DNA of 49,747 nt from UBA6136 sp044350805 (GCA_044350805.1 JBILGU010000019.1:1-49747), one strand, 5' to 3'; counted from the stretch's first letter, positions 34,672 to 43,507 are shown. Numbers and translations are program-made. Notes: generated by a model not told the origin, from the sequence alone.

Positions 34672-36096
34672 ATGTTGCCCCCAATCAGACCCCTCCGTCT
34701 CCTGTATGGCTTGATCTTTCTCGCATCGATCTGTTTATGCCTCGTGGCCTACCATTCGATCAATGCCTTCGAGCAAAAGGTCTATTCACTCAGAGAAGGG
34801 TATCTCAATGAACTGATTCACGCCCTATCGGGCCCTCTTGCGATGCTGGAACAGCAGGGCGTCAAGAGTCCCGAGGACTTGAATCGGGTGTTCCAGCCTT
34901 TTGAATCCATCGAAAGCACGGGCTTATATGACATTGAGCGTCACCGCCTGCTTCTTCTTCATCTCCTTGTGACCGATTCGGATGGAACGGTTCTCTTCGA
35001 TTCCACGCATCATGATGTGGGTGCCAATCTCAGCGTGCGTCCTGAAGTCGCAGCGGCACTCTCAGGTCATGTCCATCGACGGGATGAGGATGAGGGTGAG
35101 GGCGTCTACCGGATGCATGTCGGCATCCCGATTCGATCAAATGGCTCCATCAGCGGGGCATTAATTGCATCCAAGAGCAATGTGCTTTTAAAACCGCTGG
35201 TTCTTGCGGTGGAACAAGGTCTACTTTTTGTCTTTCTGTTGTCCGGTTTGATGGGGAGTTTGATTTTGCTCACCGCCTATCTTTTCATGTACCGGCGGAT
35301 TGAGCTTTGGATGGGGCGATTGGATCTGGTGCGGGGGAGGGGCCGAACCTTGAGTCCTACTCTCCGACGAAAACGCTTTGGGCGTTTGGGTCTGCTGCTG
35401 GATCGCGTCCATGAGACCATTTCAGAAAAACGCTACATGGAGCAGATGGTGGCCTGTCTTGCCCATGAAATGAAGAACCCGATCAACGCGGTGCGGACCC
35501 ACGCCGAACTTCTGAGCCGAAGCCATGAGATCAATGACCGAGCCGACCTGATTGCAGAAATCAAATCCTGCTGTGACCGCATGACCAATGTGATGGAGCG
35601 GCTTTTGGTGATTGCGGCCATCGAACGTCGCGAATCCCTGGACGAACTGCTCCCCATTCCTATCGACACGGTGGTCATAGGGGCCATCAGCCGGCACCAG
35701 GATGCTGCGAAACAGCAAGGTGTTACGCTTGAGCTGCGGGGCGATCTTCAATGCCGGGTGCGATGTGAGCCGGTGCTTATGGAATTGGCGCTCGGGAATC
35801 TGATCCAGAATGCCATCGATCATTCACCCAGGGGGCGTCATGTCCTTGTCACATTGATTGATCAAGGAAAATCCATCGTCTTTCAGATTCGTGACCAGGG
35901 CCAAGGGATTCCTGATCATGCTGTCGGCCAGGTCTTTGACAAGTACTTCACGCTTCCCAAGGTCACAACCGGCAGAGCGGGAACCGGCATTGGCCTGAAT
36001 GTGGTCCAGCATGTTGCAGACCTTCACTACGGGGAAATTACCCTGAAAAACCATCCAGAGGGTGGGGTACTTGCCGTTTTGAGCATCCCTTTCTGA
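34672..36096 (+). CDS. Sensor histidine kinase, CreC-like
   Basis: A 474-residue membrane sensor kinase, the same length as E. coli CreC. Two membrane segments (about 9-28 and 180-205) flank a periplasmic sensor domain of about 150 residues with the CreC-like block LLVTDSDGTVLFDSTHHDVGANLS. A HAMP-like linker is followed by the H-box ACLAHEMKNPINAVRTHAELL (His265), N-box LALGNLIQNAIDHSP, G1 DQGQGIP and G2 GTGIGLNVV. The ending HYGEITLKNHPEGGVLAVLSIPF closely matches CreC. No response regulator gene is adjacent in this window, so the partner (CreB-like) must lie elsewhere. The signal is unknown; in E. coli CreBC responds to carbon metabolism and cell-wall stress. Confidence 0.88.
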   Translation: MLPPIRPLRLLYGLIFLASICLCLVAYHSINAFEQKVYSLREGYLNELIHALSGPLAMLEQQGVKSPEDLNRVFQPFESIESTGLYDIERHRLLLLHLLVTDSDGTVLFDSTHHDVGANLSVRPEVAAALSGHVHRRDEDEGEGVYRMHVGIPIRSNGSISGALIASKSNVLLKPLVLAVEQGLLFVFLLSGLMGSLILLTAYLFMYRRIELWMGRLDLVRGRGRTLSPTLRRKRFGRLGLLLDRVHETISEKRYMEQMVACLAHEMKNPINAVRTHAELLSRSHEINDRADLIAEIKSCCDRMTNVMERLLVIAAIERRESLDELLPIPIDTVVIGAISRHQDAAKQQGVTLELRGDLQCRVRCEPVLMELALGNLIQNAIDHSPRGRHVLVTLIDQGKSIVFQIRDQGQGIPDHAVGQVFDKYFTLPKVTTGRAGTGIGLNVVQHVADLHYGEITLKNHPEGGVLAVLSIPF

Positions 36097-36109
36097 GGGG
36101 GCAACTCAC

Positions 36110-36137
36110 TGCAAAGCCCTCATCAGAGGGCCTTGCA
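36110..36137. terminator. Bidirectional terminator-like hairpin
   Basis: TGCAA-A-GCCCTC (36110-36121) pairs with GAGGGC-C-TTGCA (36126-36137) around the loop ATCA: 11 of 12 positions pair with a single A/C mismatch. It lies between the convergent histidine kinase and NlpE-like genes. No T-run follows on either strand, so release may be inefficient. Confidence 0.6.
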
Positions 36138-36162
36138 TCAAATGAGTCAGGAGTATCCCGCC

Positions 36163-36702
36163 TCAGTGAATGTGCATCTCGCGATTGCTGGCTTGATCGC
36201 TCCGTTCCATCAAGTAGGGCTTTTCGCTTCCCGGAAAGGGCCTTCCATCAGCATTAACATAAAGAAGCGCACCATCTTCCTTGATCTGAAGCTTTCTCAT
36301 CGGGGCTTCCTTGTTTGGGGTCAGCACTACCATTCGATTGGCCTCATCCCACGTGTACTTTCCTTTTTCGAAGGACTCTCTGTTGAGGTGTTTGGCCGGT
36401 TGGATGACAAGCAGGTAATTATCCTTGGCATTCAGGGATAAAGTCATCTTGATGCCATTGCAATCAAGTTCGTTGCAGGGCAGATAGCCATAAAAGACCC
36501 CCCTGAACTTTCCTTTATCTGCCGGCAGACTGTGCTGCGAATGATCCATATCACCGCCCTGTCTGAACATCTCGCGCTGCTTGATGGCCTTCTCCGCGAG
36601 CTCTTTGTCAGATTCCGCATATACAGGACTCATAAGTCCCATCGATACAAACAGAACACCCCAAAAAAAACCGGCCTTGGCCGCTCGCGTCGAATCATTC
36701 AT
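36163..36702 (-). CDS. NlpE N-terminal-domain protein, probably secreted
   Basis: A 179-residue protein. A signal peptide (about 10-29, ending SPVYA-ES) has a signal-peptidase I site and no lipobox, unlike classic lipoprotein NlpE. The core FRGVFYGYLPCNELDCNGIKMTLSL (C76 and C81, C-x4-C instead of CxxC), GKYTWDEANRMVVL and YLMERSD match the NlpE N-terminal domain, linked in E. coli to copper tolerance and Cpx envelope-stress signalling. His/Met-rich patches (DMDHSQHS near 51-58 and the terminal MHIH) may bind copper. It is convergent with the CreC-like gene. Confidence 0.8.
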   Translation of the reverse strand: MNDSTRAAKAGFFWGVLFVSMGLMSPVYAESDKELAEKAIKQREMFRQGGDMDHSQHSLPADKGKFRGVFYGYLPCNELDCNGIKMTLSLNAKDNYLLVIQPAKHLNRESFEKGKYTWDEANRMVVLTPNKEAPMRKLQIKEDGALLYVNADGRPFPGSEKPYLMERSDQASNREMHIH

Positions 36703-36866
36703 TCAGCAGTTCCTCCCAAAAGTCCCCATCACAGGGCAGGTTACAAACCTAAAATTTAAAGTTTTACATCACTTGGAAAGTAAAAAACCTTATTCCACTT
36801 TCCTCTGCGTAGGACCATGGAAGGGTCATGGGAGTTCCCTTGGGACGGTATCTCTCTCAATGATGG

Positions 36867-37742
36867 CTACTTGACGCGATACTTGCTGACATTGTTTCGG
36901 CTGAAATTCGAGACATAGAGATTCCCTTGCGCGTCAAAGTTAACCCCGGTGGGAAATCGAATACCTGATCGGACGACGCTCAGCGGTCTTCCATTTTGGT
37001 TGAATTCCACCACAGTGGATGTGTTGTAGTTGGCAACCCAAGGGTGGCCATTACGATCGATGGCCAATGCATGGGGCGCTGTATTTTTCGGGAGTTTGAA
37101 GCTGACGCCCAGAGATGGGCAATAAATGGCATTGCCCTGCGTATCGGCAACCCACAAGCGATCATCTGGCCCGATCGCGAGGGAGAACAGATTCATGCTG
37201 ACCTTGAAATAGCGCAGAAATTTTCCGGTACTGGAATATTTACTGATGACTTGCGTCGTGCGATTGGCAATCAGGACGTTGTCTTTGCTGTCAACGGCAA
37301 CGGATGTCGGGGTATTGATCAGTTGCAGGTTGGGGTCGCTGAGGACGTAATCAAAGGCGCCTGTGGTCGCATTGATTCGGATGACATTGTTGCCACCCAG
37401 ATTCGCGACCCAGGCATTACCCTTGGAATCGACGGCAATCCCAGCGGGTGAAGCGAACCCGGTATGGGTTTTGGTGCCCTCTGGGGTCACCTGTATCACC
37501 GAGGCATTGGTCGTGCACCCCGAAAGCCCGAGTTGATAGCAGTCGCCCTGGTTGGTGATCCACACATCACCAGTCGAGGTCACGGCAACACCCGCAGGTC
37601 GAACGACCTGAGCACTTATGACATCAATTCGCTTTGCTGCAGCTTGGCTTTCATGGGTAAGGGCAACATTAAGCAAAAGAAGTCCGAGAAAACGCTTGAT
37701 GTGGGCGGCAAGCCGGGTTGAGGATTCCATCGTATGACGCAT
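36867..37742 (-). CDS. Secreted NHL/SMP-30-like beta-propeller protein
   Basis: A 291-residue protein with a signal peptide (about 15-34). At least five propeller repeats follow, of the type P-x-G-(V/I)-A-V-D-S-x-G-N-x-W-(V/I)-A-N: PAGVAVTSTGDVWITN, PAGIAVDSKGNAWVAN, PTSVAVDSKDNVLIAN, PHALAIDRNGHPWVAN and PTGVNFDAQGNLYVSN. NHL and Vgb-like propellers serve as binding scaffolds or lyases. A Cys pair inside the first repeat (GDCYQLGLSGC) may be disulfide-bonded. It starts 3 bases after the preceding membrane-protein gene, downstream of rlhA. No catalytic His pattern characteristic of Vgb was seen, so the role remains open. Confidence 0.8.
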   Translation of the reverse strand: MRHTMESSTRLAAHIKRFLGLLLLNVALTHESQAAAKRIDVISAQVVRPAGVAVTSTGDVWITNQGDCYQLGLSGCTTNASVIQVTPEGTKTHTGFASPAGIAVDSKGNAWVANLGGNNVIRINATTGAFDYVLSDPNLQLINTPTSVAVDSKDNVLIANRTTQVISKYSSTGKFLRYFKVSMNLFSLAIGPDDRLWVADTQGNAIYCPSLGVSFKLPKNTAPHALAIDRNGHPWVANYNTSTVVEFNQNGRPLSVVRSGIRFPTGVNFDAQGNLYVSNFSRNNVSKYRVK

Positions 37743-37745
37743 GAT

Positions 37746-38303
37746 TCAATCGGTTGGCACGTGAAGGGACAATGGTTCAGGGCGAGTCGTCGAATGCTTG
37801 GGGCCCAGTGCTGACGCCATGAGGTCAAGATCAATGATGAGAAATGCAAAAGACCAGATCAATCCATCATAAGCATTGAAATAGGCCTCATTCATCATCC
37901 AGGCCAAAATCACACCCGCCATTCCCAGCGCCAAACCGGCTGCGGCGGTCCGAAAGAGCCAGGGAGACGCCACCACCTGCTGCTTGAAACGGCTTTCGAG
38001 CTCAAACAAGACCACGACCAAAAGCCAGAGCAATGAATATACCCCATCAAGCCATGCACCCTCGAAAAGATAGGATGTCTCGGCAACCACCACCACGAGT
38101 ACCGCAAGATTTCTGATCCACGGTAGTTTGGGATGCAGTTGATGCACTGCCAGCACTTTTCCTGATTGAATTTCATAGAGAAGCATCAGAACGATCCATG
38201 CCAGCGAATCAAAACTATCATTCCATTCCCCGCGAAATAAGAAAGTGAGGGCATTGACGAGCAGCAAAGCCAAAAGCAGGGATTTGAGATGAACTGACCG
38301 CAT
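37746..38303 (-). CDS. Multi-pass membrane protein, unknown function
   Basis: A 185-residue protein with about five hydrophobic segments (near 5-22, 32-45, 65-80, 88-105 and 115-155) and a hydrophilic C-terminal tail. Two halves look related: FRGEWNDSFDSLAWIVLMLLYEIQ and FEGAWLDGVYSLLWLLVVVLFELE share the pattern F-x-G-x-W-x-D-x3-S-L-x-W followed by a Leu/Glu-ending helix, and NAYDGLIWSFAFLIIDLD resembles a third copy. This suggests an internal repeat. The start overlaps the rlhA stop by one base (TAATG). I do not recognise a named family. Confidence 0.65.
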   Translation of the reverse strand: MRSVHLKSLLLALLLVNALTFLFRGEWNDSFDSLAWIVLMLLYEIQSGKVLAVHQLHPKLPWIRNLAVLVVVVAETSYLFEGAWLDGVYSLLWLLVVVLFELESRFKQQVVASPWLFRTAAAGLALGMAGVILAWMMNEAYFNAYDGLIWSFAFLIIDLDLMASALGPKHSTTRPEPLSLHVPTD

Positions 38304-40288
38304 TATGGGGTGGAGTGTCCGGACTTGGGGCGCGTTTTATAAAAATGAATGGGTTCTGCCGGGATGGTTTTCAAAATATGTCGCTTGATTTTCCCAACGA
38401 CATGCATCTCGCAGGGTTTGCAATCAAACCGGAGTGTTAACTTTTCCGTTCCATTAATTAGTTGTAAAGGCTCCGCCTTGACGGTCCCCTGAACACCCAA
38501 AACGCCCTTGGTCTGCTTGGGGCAAAGCGAGAGCGAAAAGCGAATGCAGTGCTTGGTGATCATCAGGCTGACCTCTCCGGTTTCCTCATGACTCTCATAT
38601 GCAGCATCGACCACTTTGACCCCATGTGTCAGGTAAAAACGCTGCGCCTCCTGATTAAAGACATTGGCAAGATAGCTCAGCGTATCCTCAGGGTAAACCG
38701 GTGGTGGGGAGCTTTCAGGTTTCCGCACCAAGCGTTGAAATGCTGCTTGTCGTGCCTGATCCAGCGCATCGATTCCCTCTCGCCTCAAGCCATTCAAAAG
38801 AGATGCGGGCCAAAATCCGATCCGTTCCGGATCGAGGGTAACAATCTCGATCGATTGGGCCGTATAGGGTGTGGTTCCGAGTTTACCGAGTGCATTCCGG
38901 ATGGCATCCAACTGTCTATCGCTTTCCCGCGATTCCTGCCATTCCGATTCGTGGTGCAGGACAACCTCATGGTGATCTTCGTCCAGCAGGTGAAGGGATA
39001 ATCCTGTGTGGGTTTCGCACAATCGGATCGCGACCTTGATTTTTCGATCGGCGGTCCGATCGCTCTCCATGAGTCGCTCCCAGGCCATGTCCCTGCTGCG
39101 ATGCAGTTCAACTTCCTTGCGAAGGTCCTTGAACCGCGCAACCGGCTCATTCGGATAGGCCCTAAAGCGCCTTGAACCCAAGGCTTCAGACACATTGACT
39201 CGAAATCCCTTGAGTTCCTTTTGCATATCGAAATAGGTCAAGGTGTCGCCATTATTAAGATCCGCTACGCCCTCGTTGAGCTCGATGTCGAGGTGATCTG
39301 CGCCCGTCCTAATGACCCAGCCGAGAGGCAGTCCCTGTGGTTTGGGGGTATCAAAAGCACCGATATCCTCTTTTCGCCCATGGACGAAATAGTCGGTGGA
39401 TCCCCGATTGAAGCTGCGTTCGGGTTCCGGCGTGAAATGAAGCTGTGTTGTCCCACTGGATGAACGGCCAAGGTCGGTTCTATCTTCTAGGATCCCGTCC
39501 AGTAGTCGCCGGTAATGGCCGGTTGTATTTTTGACGTAGGCAAGGTCCTTATAGCGTCCCTCGATCTTGAAGCTCCTGACGCCCGCATCAATCAGCGCCT
39601 TGAGATTACTGCTCTGATCGTTGTCCTTGACCGAGAGAACGTGTTTTTGATGGGCGATGATGCGGCCCTGGTCATCAAGGACTTCGTAGGGAAGCCTGCA
39701 TGCCTGGGAGCAATCGCCACGATTGGCACTACGGCCGGTTTGAGCATGGCTGATATAGCACTGCCCGCTATACGCGACACAAAGCGCACCGTGGATGAAG
39801 TATTCAAGGATGGCTGAATCCAGGACGGCAGCCATTGCGCCAAGTTCTGGGAGGGAGAGTTCGCGTGCCGCAACCACTTGAGAAAAACCGACATCCTGAA
39901 GAAAGCGCGCTTTCTCGGGGCTTCGGATGTCACATTGCGTGCTGGCATGAAGCTGGATCGGAGGAAGATCGAGCATCAATAAACCCATGTCCTGAATGAT
40001 CAGGGCATCAACCCCGCAATCGTAGGCCGATTGAATCAACGATTGGGCCTTTGGCAACTCGTCGTCACGCAGGATCGTGTTGAGGGTCAGAAAGATTCTT
40101 GCGTTGAACCGGTGTGCATGAAGGACCAGTCGCTCGATGTCCCTTAGATCGTTCCCCGCATTGTGACGGGCCCCAAATGAGGGCCCGCCGATATAGACCG
40201 CGTCAGCCCCGTGGTTGATCGCTGCGATCCCGATCTCGGCCGTTTTTGCAGGAGAAAGGAGTTCAATACGGTGAGGTGAGACGGTCAT
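38303..40288 (-). CDS. rlhA: 23S rRNA 5-hydroxycytidine synthase RlhA (U32 peptidase family)
   Basis: RlhA hydroxylates C2501 of 23S rRNA in E. coli. The 661-residue product matches RlhA length (653) and layout: a U32 domain opening ELLSPAKTAEIGIAAINHGADAVYIGGPSFGAR, the U32 signature EYFIHGALCVAYSGQCYIS (Cys170, Cys177) with a further pair in GDCSQACR (Cys193, Cys197), then the DUF3656 region. The four Cys residues are likely Fe-S ligands. The C-terminal part (from about 560, YLANVFNQEAQRFYLTHGV) is also family-typical. It is the first gene of a three-gene run with the membrane protein and the NHL protein, and is divergent from the alcohol dehydrogenase. Confidence 0.92.
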   Translation of the reverse strand: MTVSPHRIELLSPAKTAEIGIAAINHGADAVYIGGPSFGARHNAGNDLRDIERLVLHAHRFNARIFLTLNTILRDDELPKAQSLIQSAYDCGVDALIIQDMGLLMLDLPPIQLHASTQCDIRSPEKARFLQDVGFSQVVAARELSLPELGAMAAVLDSAILEYFIHGALCVAYSGQCYISHAQTGRSANRGDCSQACRLPYEVLDDQGRIIAHQKHVLSVKDNDQSSNLKALIDAGVRSFKIEGRYKDLAYVKNTTGHYRRLLDGILEDRTDLGRSSSGTTQLHFTPEPERSFNRGSTDYFVHGRKEDIGAFDTPKPQGLPLGWVIRTGADHLDIELNEGVADLNNGDTLTYFDMQKELKGFRVNVSEALGSRRFRAYPNEPVARFKDLRKEVELHRSRDMAWERLMESDRTADRKIKVAIRLCETHTGLSLHLLDEDHHEVVLHHESEWQESRESDRQLDAIRNALGKLGTTPYTAQSIEIVTLDPERIGFWPASLLNGLRREGIDALDQARQAAFQRLVRKPESSPPPVYPEDTLSYLANVFNQEAQRFYLTHGVKVVDAAYESHEETGEVSLMITKHCIRFSLSLCPKQTKGVLGVQGTVKAEPLQLINGTEKLTLRFDCKPCEMHVVGKIKRHILKTIPAEPIHFYKTRPKSGHSTP

Positions 40289-40419
40289 TCGATGGGCTAT
40301 TGGGGATCGAGCCGAGAAAGGACTCCCGGTTATGGTCGTATTTTAGCGATTTCCTGTCCCTTGGCTCGTGGTTTATTCTCAACGACGAAAAACACCGATC
40401 ATCAACCCTGAGCGAGATT

Positions 40420-41466
40420 GTGTTGACCTTCAAAGCCTACGGAGCACTGGCTCCTCAGTCCAAACTGGCCCCACTGACGATCTCACGACGTTCCTTGAAT
40501 ACCGATGATGTTCAGATCCAGATTCTTTATTGTGGGGTGTGTCATTCGGATCTCCACACGGCACGCAATGAATGGCGCGGCACCCAATATCCCTGCGTGC
40601 CTGGCCATGAAATCGTCGGACGGGTGACTGCCGTGGGTTCTGGCGTTCAGGATCTGAAGCCGGGTGTTCTTGCAGCCGTGGGCTGTATGGTCGACAGTTG
40701 TGGTTGTTGCGCCTCGTGCGTTGAGGGCGAAGAGCAATATTGCGAGTCCGGGTTTACCGGGACCTACAATGGTCCGATCTATGGTGGGGAGAATACTTTT
40801 GGAGGCTACTCAGAATCGATCGTTGTCAAACGAGCCTTTGTCCTCAAGGTTCACCATGCTGAGTTAGATCTTCCCCGGGTTGCGCCACTTTTGTGTGCAG
40901 GAATCACGCTTTACTCGCCGCTGAAACACTTTGGCGCAGGGCCCTCCACAAAAGTCGGGATCGTCGGTTTGGGCGGGCTGGGTCACATGGGCGTTAAGCT
41001 GGCCCGCGCTATGGGCGCCGAAGTGACCCTGTTTACGACCTCCGAGGGCAAGATTGATGACGGACTGAGACTTGGAGCGCATCACGTCATTGTTTCTAAA
41101 GATCCCGAGGCCATGACGAAATTTACGGGTCAGCTGGATCTGATCATTGACACCGTAGCCGTCAGCCACGACCTTGATGCCTATCTGAATCTCCTCTCAA
41201 AAAATGGCCATCTCGTGCTTGTCGGCGCTCCGGAAGAACCGCACCCGGCATTCCAGCCCTTCACGCTGATCTTTAAAAGACGATCCATCGCAGGATCCCT
41301 GATTGGGGGTATCGCTGAAACGCAGGAAATGCTCGATTTTTGTGCCCGCCATCAAGTCCTTTCCGATATTGAATTGATCCCCATCTCGGCGATCAATGAC
41401 GCCTATGAGCGAATGCTTCGCAGTGATGTCCGATATCGGTTTGTCATCGACATGTCGACGATTTAA
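40420..41466 (+). CDS. Zinc-dependent alcohol/aldehyde dehydrogenase, YahK/CAD type
   Basis: A 348-residue medium-chain dehydrogenase that reduces aldehydes with NADPH. Catalytic zinc ligands are C38 (CGVCHSDLH) and H63 (PGHE); the structural zinc site is C94, C97, C100, C108. The nucleotide fold is GLGGLGHMGVKLARAMGAEV, then FTTSEGK as in YahK. GTG at 40420 is chosen because homology begins at TFKAYGALAP and the length then equals YahK (349). The frame is open to 40246, but that extension overlaps rlhA and has no family support. A GAGCGAG sequence lies just upstream. Confidence 0.9.
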   Translation: MLTFKAYGALAPQSKLAPLTISRRSLNTDDVQIQILYCGVCHSDLHTARNEWRGTQYPCVPGHEIVGRVTAVGSGVQDLKPGVLAAVGCMVDSCGCCASCVEGEEQYCESGFTGTYNGPIYGGENTFGGYSESIVVKRAFVLKVHHAELDLPRVAPLLCAGITLYSPLKHFGAGPSTKVGIVGLGGLGHMGVKLARAMGAEVTLFTTSEGKIDDGLRLGAHHVIVSKDPEAMTKFTGQLDLIIDTVAVSHDLDAYLNLLSKNGHLVLVGAPEEPHPAFQPFTLIFKRRSIAGSLIGGIAETQEMLDFCARHQVLSDIELIPISAINDAYERMLRSDVRYRFVIDMSTI

Positions 41467-41701
41467 TTCGCGCATTGATCAAAGCCAATAGTGCTAACTT
41501 ATTGATCTGATTTACCTTACGTATATCAGGGTTTATCTCAATATTTGGTTTTCTATTTGAAAAAATTAGGATTAGTATCGTCAAGAACTTGAAAAAGGTC
41601 TGATCCCTTCATTCGCCGGCCCTGAGTTGCTTGTGTTATTTCCCTGACGACACCCGTGTCTTCAGAATGCCACAACACTCGTCCAAACTAGAGATGATTG
41701 G
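41467..41701. other. AT-rich intergenic region after adh
   Basis: About 235 bases with no convincing gene. The first 120 bases are clearly AT-richer than the surroundings, with stretches such as ATATTTGG and GAAAAAATTAGG, and could hold the promoter for the pgi region. No operator or known RNA motif was recognised. Confidence 0.4.
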
Positions 41702-41830
41702 GTGAGCAACCGACGCAAGACCCTCTTTCTGATTTGCGCGCATCTTCTTCTGGATATCGCGCTTTTAATTGCAAAACCAGGTCTTTCGATGCCCTGGTTT
41801 TTACGCCCCTATATGATGGGGTCCGGTTAA
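41702..41830 (+). CDS. Possible 42-residue leader/membrane peptide upstream of pgi
   Basis: An open frame from GTG (41702) to TAA (41830). The product begins MSNRRKTLFLICAHLLLDIA: a basic N-terminus, then a hydrophobic stretch to about residue 23, and ends YMMGSG. It ends 21 bases before the pgi start. A strong hairpin (41773-41801) falls inside the frame, the arrangement seen when translation of a leader controls a terminator. GAGAT lies about 8-12 bases before the GTG. It could equally be chance, since the frame is short and starts with GTG. Confidence 0.3.
   Translation: MSNRRKTLFLICAHLLLDIALLIAKPGLSMPWFLRPYMMGSG
41773..41802 (+). terminator. Hairpin with T-run upstream of pgi (terminator or attenuator)
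   Basis: AAAACCAGG (41773-41781) pairs perfectly with CCTGGTTTT (41793-41801) around an 11-base loop, continuing into one more T and then ACG. The 3' arm provides a five-T run. It lies 50 bases before the pgi ATG, so if it terminates transcription it would cut off pgi unless relieved. Confidence 0.5.
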
Positions 41831-41851
41831 CCTCGCTGAGTGAGAGGACGC

Positions 41852-43507
41852 ATGCCACAGCCTGATGATCTTCCCGTTTGGAATACCCTTAAATCACATC
41901 AGAAAGTGATGGAACAATTGCACATGCGCGATCTGTTCCGTGAGGATCACACACGATTCCAGAAATATTCCATTCAATTCGGGGATATTCTTTTCGATTA
42001 TTCCAAAAATCGCATCACCGATGAGACCCTGAAACTCCTGTTGTCTCTCGCCGAGGGGGCAAAGGTCGCTGAGAAGCGCGAAGCGATGTTTGAAGGGCGT
42101 CGGATTAACCTCACTGAAAATCGTGCGGTTCTCCATACCGCCCTTCGAAACCGCTCCAATCATCCGGTGCTCCTTGATGGCAAGGACGTGATGCCCGATA
42201 TCAATCGTGTGCTCAGCAGCATGCGGGAATTCTCTGAAAAGGTCCGCTCGGGTGCATGGAAGGGTTGGACTGGAAAGGCCATCACCGATGTCGTCAATAT
42301 CGGGATCGGTGGTTCTGATTTGGGACCTCGCATGGTCGTCAAGGCTTTGACGCCTTACCATCAGCCAGGGCTTGCCGTCCATTTCGTTTCCAATGTCGAC
42401 GAAGCCGATCTTGTTGAAAATCTGAAAGGCCTTGATCCCGAGACGACCTTGTTCTTGGTGGCCTCAAAGACCTTTACAACGCTTGAGACCATGACCAATG
42501 CCAATTCTGCAAAGCATTGGTTGCTGGACAAGCTCAAGGACCCCAAGGCTATTGCCAAACATTTTGCAGCGATTTCGACCAATGCCGAGAAGGTTCAGGC
42601 CTTTGGGATTGATACGGCCAATATGTTTGAGTTCTGGGATTGGGTCGGTGGTCGATACTCGATCTGGTCATCGATTGGCCTGCCCATCGCGATTGCCGTT
42701 GGCATGGATCGATTTGAAAGTCTGCTCTTGGGTGCGCACAAGGCGGACCAGCATTTCAGAACAGCGCCCATGGACCAGAACATCCCGGTCATCATGGGGC
42801 TGCTTGGGGTCTGGTATGACAACTTCTTTTCTGCAGAAGCCTATGCGATTCTCCCGTACGATCAATATCTTGAATACCTGACGGCCTATCTCCAGCAAGG
42901 AGATATGGAGAGTAACGGAAAAAGCATTGACCTTGATGGCGATCCTGTGGATTACAGTACCGGCCCAATCATCTTTGGACAGCCAGGAACCAACGGTCAG
43001 CACGCTTTTTATCAGCTGATGCATCAGGGGACGACCTTGATCCCCTCTGATTTTCTTGCAGCGGTTGAAAGCCACAATGGCAATGATGCCCATCATGATC
43101 TTCTGATCTCTAATTTCATTGCACAAACAGAAGCGTTAATGGTGGGAAAGACGCCTGAAGCGGCTAAGGCAGAGCTCTTAGCTTCGGGCTGCACGCTGGA
43201 GGGCGAAGAACTGAAGGATCTGGCCGCGGCCAAGTCATTCAGTGGCAACCGTCCGTCCAATTCTCTCCTGTATCAAAAACTGACTCCGGAAACTTTGGGA
43301 AGCCTCATTGCACTCTACGAGCACAAAATCTTTGTTCAGGGTGTGATCTGGCATATCAATTCCTTTGACCAGATGGGTGTTGAGCTCGGCAAGCAACTCG
43401 CAAGCAAGGTTCAAAAGGAAATTGAAGCCAAGGTATCGGTTAATCATCATGATGTGTCTACCAATGGCCTCATCAATGCCTATATGAGCCGCAAGCCCAA
43501 ACACTGA
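41852..43507 (+). CDS. pgi: Glucose-6-phosphate isomerase
   Basis: Pgi interconverts glucose 6-phosphate and fructose 6-phosphate in the cytosol. The 551-residue product matches the long bacterial form (E. coli 549). Signatures are DVVNIGIGGSDLGPRMV, SKTFTTLETMTNA, GGRYSIWSSIGLP, GDMESNGKSIDLDG, PGTNGQHAFYQLMHQGT (with the catalytic Glu/His region) and GNRPSNSLL. ATG at 41852 aligns with E. coli Pgi; AGAGG lies 4 bases before it, rather close, and a GTG at 41840 has no ribosome binding site. gnd follows after a 97-base gap, linking glycolysis/gluconeogenesis and the pentose phosphate pathway. Confidence 0.96.
   Translation: MPQPDDLPVWNTLKSHQKVMEQLHMRDLFREDHTRFQKYSIQFGDILFDYSKNRITDETLKLLLSLAEGAKVAEKREAMFEGRRINLTENRAVLHTALRNRSNHPVLLDGKDVMPDINRVLSSMREFSEKVRSGAWKGWTGKAITDVVNIGIGGSDLGPRMVVKALTPYHQPGLAVHFVSNVDEADLVENLKGLDPETTLFLVASKTFTTLETMTNANSAKHWLLDKLKDPKAIAKHFAAISTNAEKVQAFGIDTANMFEFWDWVGGRYSIWSSIGLPIAIAVGMDRFESLLLGAHKADQHFRTAPMDQNIPVIMGLLGVWYDNFFSAEAYAILPYDQYLEYLTAYLQQGDMESNGKSIDLDGDPVDYSTGPIIFGQPGTNGQHAFYQLMHQGTTLIPSDFLAAVESHNGNDAHHDLLISNFIAQTEALMVGKTPEAAKAELLASGCTLEGEELKDLAAAKSFSGNRPSNSLLYQKLTPETLGSLIALYEHKIFVQGVIWHINSFDQMGVELGKQLASKVQKEIEAKVSVNHHDVSTNGLINAYMSRKPKH

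Noticed and set aside
40246..40419. N-terminal extension of the alcohol dehydrogenase into the rlhA start
   Set aside because: The family length and homology begin at GTG 40420; the extension is unlike any dehydrogenase.
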